Made by a program: the position numbers and the translations under genes. 13,815 nucleotides of DNA, from positions 1-13,815 of the forward strand of contig DASWUZ010000098.1 of assembly GCA_036401395.1 (NCBI GenBank), in the 5' to 3' direction. Under the pieces are notes generated by a model that saw nothing but the letters and a program-made list of their open reading frames with translations, did not search any database and had not been told where the DNA came from. Positions 1-6,201 of the stretch are shown one piece after another (position 1 is the first letter of the stretch; every line of letters begins with the position of its first letter). The stretch comes from DASWUZ01 sp036401395 (GTDB lineage: Bacteria > Acidobacteriota > Terriglobia > Terriglobales > Acidobacteriaceae).

Positions 1-182
1 TCGTGCGCATCAACGCTGCTGCCAATCTGAACGGCATCAGCTATTCGCAGTTCATTCACGGCCTTAAAGTGGCTGGCGTAGAACTCGACCGCAAGATTCT
101 CGCCGACATAGCTGTCCGCGACGCAGCCGGTTTCACCGCCCTCGTCGCCACGGCCAAGGGCGCGCTCGCACCCGCCGCCTAG
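1..182 (+). CDS. rplT: 50S ribosomal protein L20, C-terminal part (5' end outside window)
   Basis: The reading frame starting at base 3 encodes the last 59 residues of L20 and ends in TAG at 180-182. The stretch around INAAANLNGISYSQFIHGLK and the following VELDRKILADIAV match the conserved C-terminal part of L20 (family pattern: INAA-LNGLSYS-FI-GLK--GIELDRK-LADLA). L20 is an early-assembly 23S rRNA-binding protein of the large subunit. The tail after the conserved block is short and Ala-rich. In most bacteria rplT sits in infC-rpmI-rplT, often directly followed by pheS-pheT; here pheST lies about 11.8 kb away on the other strand. I see no clear intrinsic terminator in the 127 bp after the stop, only a weak 6-bp stem near 219-240. 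Identification is confident; the start is not visible. Confidence 0.93.
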   Translation, partial: VRINAAANLNGISYSQFIHGLKVAGVELDRKILADIAVRDAAGFTALVATAKGALAPAA

Positions 183-309
183 TTCAAAGCCGATTCAGAC
201 GAGATGGACCGGACCGCGCCATCTTCTCTGGGCAAGGTGCGGTGGCGGGACGATTCGAGGCGCAGTCACACACATTGCAAGCGTGAGTGTGGAGCAAACT
301 GGAACAACA

Positions 310-870
310 ATGAGAGGCACATGGAAATGGATTGGTGCGGCACTCCTTTCATTCACCGTTGTCGGCCTTGTCGTGGGCCTGTTTCTGTTTTATCTAGTTA
401 GGAAAAAGATCGAAGCGAGGCCGCCACACCTTATGGCCGTTTCGCTTCCGGCTCCCGACCTCAGCTTCCAGACGCTCGATGGGCGAGTTCGCCATCTTAG
501 CGACTTCAAAGGCAAAGTGGTCTTTCTCGATCTTTGGGGCACATGGTGCGTTCAGTGCATCGCTGAGATGCCCACGGTGCAACAGCTTTATCTGCATTAC
601 AAGGATGACCCGCAGGTAGTTTTTCTCATCGTTTCTCGACTGGATAAGCCACAGCAGGTTGCACGCTATGCGCGCCTGGGCGGTTAAACTTTGCCGTTCT
701 TCGTGACCCGCGACGACGACATCCCACCTTCGATGTACTTCCAGCAATATCCGGCCACCTTCCTTTATTCCAGGGACGGCCGGATTGCGATGGAGCATGC
801 TGGCGGCGCGGACTGGGCAGATCCATCGGTCATATCGTTCATTGATGAGCTGCGGAGTCGTGCACACTAG
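310..870 (+). pseudogene. TlpA/ResA-like membrane-anchored thioredoxin, interrupted by an in-frame TAA
   Basis: An N-terminal signal anchor (short basic start, then a hydrophobic run ending FYLVRKK) precedes a periplasmic thioredoxin-like domain. The redox motif WGTWCVQC (CxxC) sits in the usual place after GKVVFLDL and is followed by the family's AEMP. The frame hits TAA at 685-687 (after RYARLGG). In exactly the same frame it then continues as TLPFFVTRDDD, a YPATFLYSRDGRI stretch carrying the cis-Pro segment of the fold, and FIDELRSRAH, ending in TAG at 868-870. One base change (TAA to TTA, Leu) would restore a protein of about 186 residues. The truncated product keeps CxxC but lacks the cis-Pro loop and last strands, so it is probably inactive. 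I chose ATG 310 because it directly precedes the hydrophobic anchor; an in-frame GTG at 283 is possible. A sequencing or assembly error is the main alternative to a true pseudogene. The gene faces the permease gene convergently. Confidence 0.8.
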
Positions 871-950
871 CTGGGGTCTTTATCCTCTCCGTCGTCCATC
901 CGAAAAGGAGACCATGCCGGAAGGCCTGATCTTAACCTTCAAAGCCCACT

Positions 951-976
951 CGTGCCCGGCCTCCTGCCCGGGCACG
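951..976 (-). terminator. GC-rich hairpin just after the permease stop, possible terminator
   Basis: CGTGCCCGG (951-959) and CCGGGCACG (968-976) form a perfect 9-bp stem with an 8-nt loop. The stem begins 3 nt after the permease stop on the minus strand and lies between two convergent genes, so it could serve both. There is no T-run on either side, so it is not a canonical intrinsic terminator; it may act as a 3' mRNA stabiliser. Confidence 0.4.
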
Positions 977-979
977 TAG

Positions 980-2056
980 TTAGCGGTAGTAGAGGGTGAT
1001 GAGGCCGGCTATCGTGCCCAGGCCAGCCGTGGCGGCCGCGAGCCGGAATCCGGTGGTCTTTCCCAGTTGCTTTGAGAGCGCCGAGATTGAGTAGACGCTG
1101 ACGGGGCCGAGTGTGCAGAGCAGCGCTACCACATAAGGTGTGGGAACTCCGGCGTGGTAGAGAATGAAGGCCAGCGCCACATCGAGGGCCATCGGCACCG
1201 GCAGCACTGTACCGAAGATGGCGACCGCCACCACCCCCAGCGCGGAGACGGGAACGTGGGTAGCGTATGCGGGGATGAGTTCCGCGGCAAGTGCGCCGAT
1301 GAACGCAGCGAGGACCATCCAGGGCAACGTCGCTACCGTTATGCGTAGCAGGTTGTTAAGGTAAGTCCGCGCAAAAGCAAGCAGCCGCTGCGACACCGCT
1401 TCCTCAAACATCGGAACAGTCATAGGTCGAAAGGCGGGGCGGCTTTCGGGAACCAGCAATGGCAGAGAGAGCAGCAGCAGCAGCGGCACGATGACCCGGG
1501 CCAGGGCGATGGGCAGTGGGAAGAGTACAAACGCCATGGCCAGCACCACGGGGTTAAAAGACGGCGAGCTGATCATGGTGGCCACTGTGAGCCGAGTGCT
1601 CGCTCCGCCCATGAGCAGGCTCTGGCCTATGGGCGTGGCGCAGTTGGTGCACACCCCGAGCGGCGCGCCCGCTACCATGCCGCAGGCGATGTTGGCTGCC
1701 GAGGAGTTGAAGCGCCGGGGGGCAGCGGAACTCGCAAACAGAGTCATCATCGCGGCGCCGAATGGCAGCGCGAAGTACATGCCGAAACGGTTGGTGTAGA
1801 GCCAGTTGATACTGGTGCGCAGCACACGTTTCGGCGCCGGCATGTCCGGCGTAGTCTTCAGCAGCGCATCGAAGGAGATCGCCCCCTTCATTTGAATCGA
1901 GGCGCCGCTGTGCATCTTCTTGAGCAGCGCCGGATACCGTTGCTGACTCCAGAAAATGAGGGCGATAGAGATTGCCAGCAGGACCGCGAGAGTGGTCTCG
2001 AGAGTGCGCGGCCGGACAGTTGGCGAAGAGACTGGTAACTGCGCTGTTGCGTTCAT
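980..2056 (-). CDS. Predicted polytopic permease, PF03773 (ArsP_1/UPF0718)-like
   Basis: The 358-residue protein has about eight to nine hydrophobic segments (roughly residues 22-37, 92-110, 120-138, 155-185, 187-205, 235-258, 262-290, 292-315, 335-355). The central stretch GVCTNCATPIGQSLLMGG followed by TMISSPSFNPVVL fits the predicted-permease family that includes the organoarsenical exporter ArsP: a Cys-containing motif, a conserved Pro and Gly, then SP-xN. Cys136 and Cys139 form a C-x2-C pair within a membrane-associated segment, with Cys125 nearby. Substrate is unknown; ArsP relatives move soft-metal or metalloid species, but nothing adjacent (no arsR, arsM) supports arsenic here. I chose ATG 2056 over the in-frame GTG at 2065, because the best promoter places its -10 box one base upstream of that GTG. 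The gene is divergent from the pseudouridine synthase gene and convergent with the interrupted thioredoxin gene. Confidence 0.7.
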   Translation of the reverse strand: MNATAQLPVSSPTVRPRTLETTLAVLLAISIALIFWSQQRYPALLKKMHSGASIQMKGAISFDALLKTTPDMPAPKRVLRTSINWLYTNRFGMYFALPFGAAMMTLFASSAAPRRFNSSAANIACGMVAGAPLGVCTNCATPIGQSLLMGGASTRLTVATMISSPSFNPVVLAMAFVLFPLPIALARVIVPLLLLLSLPLLVPESRPAFRPMTVPMFEEAVSQRLLAFARTYLNNLLRITVATLPWMVLAAFIGALAAELIPAYATHVPVSALGVVAVAIFGTVLPVPMALDVALAFILYHAGVPTPYVVALLCTLGPVSVYSISALSKQLGKTTGFRLAAATAGLGTIAGLITLYYR

Positions 2057-2066
2057 GGGAACCACG

Positions 2067-2096
2067 AGTATAGAGGCCTCGCGATGGCTTAAACAA
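2067..2096 (-). promoter_or_regulatory. Sigma-70-like promoter for the permease, nearly leaderless
   Basis: Read on the minus strand, TTGTTT (complement of 2091-2096) and TATACT (complement of 2067-2072) are spaced by 18 bp. The -10 box ends 10 nt before ATG 2056, so transcription would start about 2-4 nt upstream of the start codon. No Shine-Dalgarno fits between them. A TCGCGA palindrome lies in the spacer (2079-2084) and a second copy at 2106-2111, 27 bp away. Confidence 0.5.
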
Positions 2097-2136
2097 TGAA
2101 TAAAGTCGCGAAAGCGAATAGAGTTGGGAAGCGATC

Positions 2137-3408
2137 ATGGCTGCTAAACGGCGTCTCGAACTATCGATGGATGATGATCTGGAACTTCCGGATGGGTTTG
2201 CTAATTCAGACCATGATGTTGCTGAAAATGTGCGCGAACCGTCGAGCACGCAAGTAGATGAAGCCCGGTATCATCAGACCCTGCATGTACCCGCCGAAGC
2301 GACCGGCCAGCGGCTCGACGCTTACCTTACTCAGCAGTTGGAAGGGGTGAGCCGGGCCCGGGTGCAGTTGTTGCTGGAGCAAGGCAGCGTCGAGGTGGAT
2401 GCCAAGGCGGCGAAGCCTTCGCTGAAGCTGCGCGGCGGCGAGACAATCACGCTGACCGGCAGTCCGCGCCTTGAGCCGCTTCATGCCATGGCCGAAGACA
2501 TTCCGCTGGACATCGTTTATGAAGACAAAGATCTCGCGGTAATCAACAAGGCCGCGGGGATGATGGTCCACGCCGGATCAGGGGCCACCGACGACGCGCG
2601 CAATCGCGGAACTTTAGTAAACGCGCTGCTGCATCACTTCAAGCAATTGTCGTCGACATCGGGGGATATGCGGCCCGGCATCGTTCATCGCCTCGACAAG
2701 GGGACAAGCGGGCTGATCATTGTCGCAAAAAATGATGCAACGCATTTGAAACTGGGCGAGATGTTCGCGGGACGCCAGGTGCGGAAGACCTACTATGCCC
2801 TGGTGCACGGCGAGATGAAGGAGAACGCCGGGACAATCAATGCGCCCATCAGCCGTGACTCAGTGAGGCGCACGCGAATGACGACTCGGCGCAGCGAAGG
2901 TGGCCGCACGGCGATCTCCCATTACAAGGTTTTGCGGCGGATTCACAGCAGGTATGGCCGCTTTACCCTCGTGGCGGTGCGCATCGAGACCGGCCGGACG
3001 CACCAGATTCGAGTGCATCTCGCGTCTCTGGGGCACCCGGTGGTTGGCGACACGCTGTATGGCGCCGCAGCCGAGATTGGCGTGGCTGCGGCAACGACGA
3101 CGAAGCACAGCCGGGCACGGGCGCTTGGTGAGCAGAAGCTGAGTATCGATCGGAATTTTCTGCATTCGGCAGAGTTGGAGTTTGCTCATCCCCGGTCTGG
3201 GTTCGCGTTGGTGTTGAAGTCTCCGCTGCCCGCGGAGTTGGTGAGCTATCTGGCGCTGATCGAGGATCTACCTATTGCTCCACTGACCGCGGATGCGGCC
3301 CCGCGGGCCACCCCGATTTTGCCCGATCAAAAGCTGCCCAACGAAAAGCAGTTCGCGGGGAAGCCCGCAAAGAAGAAGCGTGCGCCGGCAGCCAGGCGCG
3401 GGTTGTAA
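2137..3408 (+). CDS. RluA-family 23S rRNA pseudouridine synthase (RluD-like, S4 domain)
   Basis: This 423-residue protein isomerises uridine to pseudouridine in RNA, most likely 23S rRNA. After a non-conserved acidic N-terminus (1-50) comes an S4 RNA-binding domain at about 57-105 (GQRLDAYLTQQL, then SRARVQLLLEQGSVEVDAK). The RluA catalytic core follows: VINKAAGMMVH, then GIVHRLDKGTSGLIIVAK with the nucleophile Asp187, the KTYYALVHG segment, and IETGRTHQIRVHLASLGHPV with VGDTLYG. All signature motifs of the family are intact. It is longer than typical RluD (about 325 residues) because of the N-terminal extension and a basic, low-complexity tail (about 395-423, with KPAKKKRAPAARR) that could add non-specific RNA affinity. 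The start is ATG 2137 with a weak GGGA 7 nt upstream. The exact modified position cannot be told from sequence. Confidence 0.93.
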   Translation: MAAKRRLELSMDDDLELPDGFANSDHDVAENVREPSSTQVDEARYHQTLHVPAEATGQRLDAYLTQQLEGVSRARVQLLLEQGSVEVDAKAAKPSLKLRGGETITLTGSPRLEPLHAMAEDIPLDIVYEDKDLAVINKAAGMMVHAGSGATDDARNRGTLVNALLHHFKQLSSTSGDMRPGIVHRLDKGTSGLIIVAKNDATHLKLGEMFAGRQVRKTYYALVHGEMKENAGTINAPISRDSVRRTRMTTRRSEGGRTAISHYKVLRRIHSRYGRFTLVAVRIETGRTHQIRVHLASLGHPVVGDTLYGAAAEIGVAAATTTKHSRARALGEQKLSIDRNFLHSAELEFAHPRSGFALVLKSPLPAELVSYLALIEDLPIAPLTADAAPRATPILPDQKLPNEKQFAGKPAKKKRAPAARRGL

Positions 3409-3454
3409 AATATGGCTACCCATGATGAGGTCTTCGCAACACTGTAATCCCCGA

Positions 3455-4534
3455 ATGTCCCGCTTGCCTGCCCGGTTCTCAGTCGCGTACTCAGTGAAAA
3501 TTCTTTGCGTGCTGATGATTTGCGCTCTTCCATCGTTTGCAGGCGCCCAGGCTACCGGCACTCCATCTGAAGCTCCAGCCGCCACCGTGACTGCGCCTGC
3601 TTCGTCCCAGCAATCGCCGCCGCAATCGCCCGCGCAACAGCCTCAACAGCCCTCCGCTCAACCGAATGTGCAGGGGTCAGGGACGGACTCCGGCCCCTTC
3701 ACCATTCGCACTACGGTGAATGAGGTCAATCTCATCTTCACGGTCAGCGACCGGCACGGGCACTTCGTTCGTGATCTGAGCCAGAGCGACTTCGCGCTGC
3801 TGGACGACCAGAAGGCGCCCGCCCAGGTCTTCAGTTTTTCGCGCGAGACAAACCTGCCGCTCCGCGTGGGTCTGCTCATCGATGCGAGTACGTCCATCCG
3901 GCAGCGCTTCGAATTTGAGCAGCAGGCGGCAGTGGAATTCCTGTTGCAGGTCTTGCGCCCCAAGTCTGACAAGGCATTCGTGATGGGGTTTGACGCTACT
4001 CCAGACTTGAAGCAGGATTGGACCAACAGCGAAGATCTGCTGCAGGCGGGCATCAACAAATTAAGCCCCGGCGGGGGCACGGCGCTGTTCGACGCGCTCT
4101 ACACCGCATGCCACGACAAGCTGCTCGATACGACCCGGGGGCTCGAGCCGGTGCGGAAGGCGATCATCCTCGTATCCGATGGTCAGGACAACCAGAGCCG
4201 CGCGTATCGCGACGATGCAATCAAGATGTGCCAGCGCGCGGAGACGATCGTCTACGCCATCAGCACCAATACCAGCCCAACACGTGACAAGGGCGACGAT
4301 ACGCTTACCCGCATCTCGCTCGACACTGGCGGGGTGGCATTCTTCCCGGAGCGCATCGAGGACATCTCCAACGGCTTCAGGAATATTCAGGATGAGCTGC
4401 GGAGTCAGTACGCGCTGGCGTACAAGCCTGCGGATTTCAAATCCGATGGCGCCTTCCGGACCATTTATCTCTTTTGTCTGGATCGCCGCTATGTGGTGCG
4501 GACGAAGAAGGGCTATTTCGCTCCACGCCAGTGA
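3455..4534 (+). CDS. Exported VWFA-domain protein of the acidobacterial type
   Basis: Reading from ATG 3455 the product has 359 residues. A Sec signal peptide (basic n-region, hydrophobic ILCVLMICALPSFAGA, cleavage likely around residue 31) leads into a Gln/Pro/Ser-rich spacer (about 33-75). A small beta-rich segment follows (TVNEVNLIFTVSDRHGHFVRD, given here only by its ends TVNEVN and HFVRD), with the FALLDD pattern seen upstream of the VWA fold in these proteins. The VWA domain has a complete MIDAS: DASTS (Asp143, Ser145, Ser147), Thr209 in GGGTALFDAL and Asp242 in VSDGQDN. The overall design matches the VWFA-related family that is abundant in Acidobacteria (TIGR03436 type), probably a periplasmic or surface metal-dependent adhesion module. 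Its partner is unknown. In-frame ATGs at 3422 and 3425 and a GTG at 3497 (just before KILCVL) are alternative starts; none has a clear Shine-Dalgarno. It follows the pseudouridine synthase stop by 46 bp and ends at a hairpin terminator. Confidence 0.85.
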   Translation: MSRLPARFSVAYSVKILCVLMICALPSFAGAQATGTPSEAPAATVTAPASSQQSPPQSPAQQPQQPSAQPNVQGSGTDSGPFTIRTTVNEVNLIFTVSDRHGHFVRDLSQSDFALLDDQKAPAQVFSFSRETNLPLRVGLLIDASTSIRQRFEFEQQAAVEFLLQVLRPKSDKAFVMGFDATPDLKQDWTNSEDLLQAGINKLSPGGGTALFDALYTACHDKLLDTTRGLEPVRKAIILVSDGQDNQSRAYRDDAIKMCQRAETIVYAISTNTSPTRDKGDDTLTRISLDTGGVAFFPERIEDISNGFRNIQDELRSQYALAYKPADFKSDGAFRTIYLFCLDRRYVVRTKKGYFAPRQ

Positions 4535-4537
4535 AGG

Positions 4538-4565
4538 CCTGCTCGTATCACTGAGCAGGTCTTTG
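4538..4565 (+). terminator. Rho-independent terminator after the VWFA gene
   Basis: CCTGCTC (4538-4544), an 8-nt loop and GAGCAGG (4553-4559) form a 7-bp GC-rich stem starting 3 nt after the stop codon, followed by TCTTTG. The T-run is short, so termination may be partial. Confidence 0.6.
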
Positions 4566-4828
4566 ACGTCATCGGACTTGTCCCATCTGTGGGCTGCCTT
4601 GAGCGCGCGTTGTTCAGCGTAGATTTGAGGGGCTTGTCGGCAGGCGCCTTTATCAGCCAAAATGTTTGCGAGTGCGGGCCCGCGTTTTTTAGGAGCGCCA
4701 CTCTCGCTTGCGAGTATGCCCAGGCCAGGGGCACGCTTTACTGAGTTGACCCGGAACGCCCGAATCGGGTTGGCAGGACCTTATGATGATCGCCGGTAGC
4801 CGGCGGATAACAGCTGAAAGGACACAGT
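4566..4828 (+). other. Non-coding 5' region of the GDSL esterase gene with several short dyads
   Basis: No convincing gene lies here. Visible elements are the perfect palindrome GCGGGCCCGC (4674-4683) with T6 soon after (4685-4690); CTCGCTTGCGAG (4703-4714); a TTGACC box (4746-4751); TATGAT (4782-4787), which resembles a -10 box but has no -35 match at 17 bp; and a 6-bp stem CGCCGG-TAG-CCGGCG (4791-4805) in the likely 5' UTR. AAAGGA at 4817-4822 is a good Shine-Dalgarno 6 nt before ATG 4829. The dyads may be regulatory sites, but no known operator is recognised. Confidence 0.4.
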
Positions 4829-5722
4829 ATGAAATTTTCAGGGAGGATCGGTGTCGCGGTTGCCGCGGCACTTACAACCATCGCGACCGCAGCTTACGGG
4901 TCGCACAAGCCCAATTTTGATGCCATCTATGTTTTTGGGGACAGCTATTCCGATGTTGGGAATATCTACACTGCGACCGGAGGAACTTATCCGGCTCCGC
5001 CCTACTTCAATGGGCGGTTCTCCAATTCACAGTTGTGGGTAGAACATCTGGCCGGTACTTACCACTTGCCGATGACCCCGTCGCTTTTGGGCGGAACTGA
5101 CTTTGCCTTTGGCGGCGCTGAGGTGCTCTTCCCGGTCCCGGTTTCACCAACGCTTTCGATTCCGAGCGTGCCTCAACAGGTGGTGCTATACCTGACCAGC
5201 CAACAGTGGCACGCCGACCCGAACGCACTCTACATCGTTCAGGGCGGCGGCAACGACATCCTGAACGCACTCGGCGGTTCGCCGGAGCAGCTGGGACAAC
5301 AAATTGGCTATAAGCTGGCGGATACCGTGCGGCTGCTCGAACGCTCGGGCGCGACCCACATCCTTATACCCCGGTTGTTCGATGTAGGGCTTCTGCCGGC
5401 GGCGAAAGCAGCAGGGATCTCCGCTTTTGCGACCGCTGCAACGGTGGCGCTGAATAAGGTCCTTGATACGGAGTTGGGAGCGGAGACGTTTGCGCTGGAC
5501 CCGCATATCTACCGGATCGATACTGATAGCTTGCTTCAAGCGATATTCGCTGACGGGTCACATTATGGGTTTATGGATGTGACCCACCCTTGCCTGGTCA
5601 CTACAGGCCTTCCTTCGCTGTGCACCAATCCTTATGTGTATTACTTCTGGGACGGGGTGCACCCGACAACGTTTGGGCATTCGTTCTTCGCGGTACTGGC
5701 GGAACAGGAGTTGGAGCGTTGA
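4829..5722 (+). CDS. Exported GDSL/SGNH-family lipase/esterase
   Basis: The 297-residue protein starts with a signal peptide (about 1-24, MKFSGRIGVAVAAALTTIAT then AAYG) and is therefore periplasmic or secreted. The SGNH blocks are all present: block I VFGDSYSDVGN with nucleophile Ser39; block II around NGRFSNSQLWVEHL; block III QGGGNDILNAL with Asn142; and block V FWDGVHPT with Asp275 and His278. This arrangement and the block I form FGDSYSDVGN are typical of the phospholipase/lecithinase-like (GDSL family II) esterases, which hydrolyse acyl or acetyl esters; the natural substrate cannot be deduced. Two cysteines near the C-terminus (in THPCLV and SLCTNP) are spaced so that they could form a disulfide near the catalytic Asp-His. 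It appears monocistronic: strong Shine-Dalgarno AAAGGA, its own long 5' region, and a strong terminator 20 bp after the stop. Confidence 0.9.
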   Translation: MKFSGRIGVAVAAALTTIATAAYGSHKPNFDAIYVFGDSYSDVGNIYTATGGTYPAPPYFNGRFSNSQLWVEHLAGTYHLPMTPSLLGGTDFAFGGAEVLFPVPVSPTLSIPSVPQQVVLYLTSQQWHADPNALYIVQGGGNDILNALGGSPEQLGQQIGYKLADTVRLLERSGATHILIPRLFDVGLLPAAKAAGISAFATAATVALNKVLDTELGAETFALDPHIYRIDTDSLLQAIFADGSHYGFMDVTHPCLVTTGLPSLCTNPYVYYFWDGVHPTTFGHSFFAVLAEQELER

Positions 5723-5741
5723 GTTAGATCGCTGGTCGGTC

Positions 5742-5773
5742 AAGTGGCGGCTAGTTGCCGCCACTTTTCTTTT
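5742..5773 (+). terminator. Strong Rho-independent terminator after the esterase gene
   Basis: AAGTGGCGGC (5742-5751), a 5-nt loop TAGTT and GCCGCCACTT (5757-5766) form a perfect 10-bp stem followed by TTCTTTT. This is a textbook intrinsic terminator 20 bp beyond the stop. Confidence 0.92.
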
Positions 5774-5804
5774 GAGTTGAATGCATGTTTAGGCCGACGG
5801 GGGT

Positions 5805-5844
5805 GCCGGGTGCCCCATTCATGCGGCCTTATCGCATGAGTGGG
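5805..5844. repeat. REP-like palindromic element with GCCGGGTGCCCCAT head
   Basis: CCCATTCATGCG (5814-5825) pairs with CGCATGAGTGGG (5833-5844) over 12 bp with one G-U wobble and a 7-nt loop. It is preceded by GCCGGGTG (5805-5812). A head of this kind followed by a hairpin recurs in intergenic regions of Acidobacteriaceae as far as I recall, and a decayed second copy of the head is 340 bp downstream. It is non-coding and probably a REP/RAYT-type or similar dispersed element. Confidence 0.6.
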
Positions 5845-5918
5845 ACTACTCCAGCCGCGTCCCCCAGAAATCTTCGGCTTTCTTCTCCAAATTTGGCGTA
5901 GTGAACCACCACGCTACG

Positions 5919-5934
5919 TATAATAGTACTTATA
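5919..5934 (+). promoter_or_regulatory. TATAAT inside an AT-rich dyad, possible promoter/operator
   Basis: TATAA (5919-5923) and TTATA (5930-5934) are inverted arms around TAGTAC in otherwise GC-rich DNA, and the left arm plus one base reads TATAAT. The nearest -35-like box is TTGGCG (5893-5898), spaced 20 bp, which is too long for a good sigma-70 promoter. No gene follows on the + strand; any transcript would run through the repeat and C-tract region below. Confidence 0.3.
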
Positions 5935-5990
5935 GGTTGCAGCTCCGAAGTACCACTTCAGCAACCATTTCCAATCCGCATCGGCCCGAA

Positions 5991-6070
5991 ACCAAAGACA
6001 CAACAAGTTCCCAGCAGGCGAAGCCAGCCTATATCCCCTGGCACCGATACGAGTCATACCAAAGACACAA
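5991..6070 (+). repeat. 13-bp direct repeat ACCAAAGACACAA, two copies 67 bp apart
   Basis: Exact copies lie at 5991-6003 and 6058-6070. The bases between them are not recognisable as a gene. The pair may be the edges of a small decayed insertion or a duplication remnant, or chance. Confidence 0.45.
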
Positions 6071-6084
6071 AACCTTACCGCCGA

Positions 6085-6123
6085 CCCTACCCCCCACCCC
6101 TATACCCCCACCCCCACCCCCCC
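6085..6123 (-). other. Cytosine tract; minus strand is a G-quadruplex-forming sequence
   Basis: On the + strand there are C runs of 3, 6, 4, 5, 5 and 7 at 6085-6087, 6090-6095, 6097-6100, 6105-6109, 6111-6115 and 6117-6123, separated by mostly single bases. The minus strand therefore carries at least five G runs of four or more with 1-4 nt loops. The tract lies 79-117 bp past the ligA stop in the direction of ligA transcription, so it would be G-rich in a ligA 3' UTR. The + strand frame through it (5901-6194) is Pro-rich low complexity and not credible as a gene. Confidence 0.75.
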
Positions 6124-6131
6124 AAAGCAGC

Positions 6132-6172
6132 GCCGGGTGTCAGAAGCCGGGTGCTCCATGGCTTTGTTATGG
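6132..6172. repeat. Degenerate second copy of the REP-like element
   Basis: GCCGGGTG at 6132-6139 is followed 14 bp later by GCCGGGTGCTCCAT (6146-6159), which matches the head of the element at 5805-5818 in 13 of 14 bases. Only a weak 4-bp CCAT/ATGG stem (6156-6159 with 6169-6172) remains, so the hairpin has decayed. No canonical terminator for ligA is seen in this interval. Confidence 0.45.
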
Positions 6173-6201
6173 TGACGTTTATCAGCGGGCTTGAATGCCG
6201 T

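Noticed and set aside
183..309. Possible rplT terminator or regulatory RNA
   Set aside because: Only a 6-bp CATCTT/AAGGTG stem is present with no T-run; not enough to call a feature.
914..979. A 21-codon ORF preceded by AAGGAG, ending CPASCPGT
   Set aside because: The Shine-Dalgarno to ATG spacing is only 3 nt, the 3' half of the ORF is the hairpin at 951-976, and no relevant downstream gene exists on the + strand for a leader peptide.
844..4406. Exact 16-bp match GATGAGCTGCGGAGTC at 844-859 and 4391-4406
   Set aside because: Both copies encode DELRS in unrelated genes with the same codons; no extension beyond this, so probably codon-usage coincidence.
5901..6194. A 97-codon + strand ORF starting with GTG
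   Set aside because: No ribosome binding site, the frame runs through the repeat elements and the C-tract giving a poly-Pro stretch, and it contains the putative -10 dyad. It is more likely non-coding.
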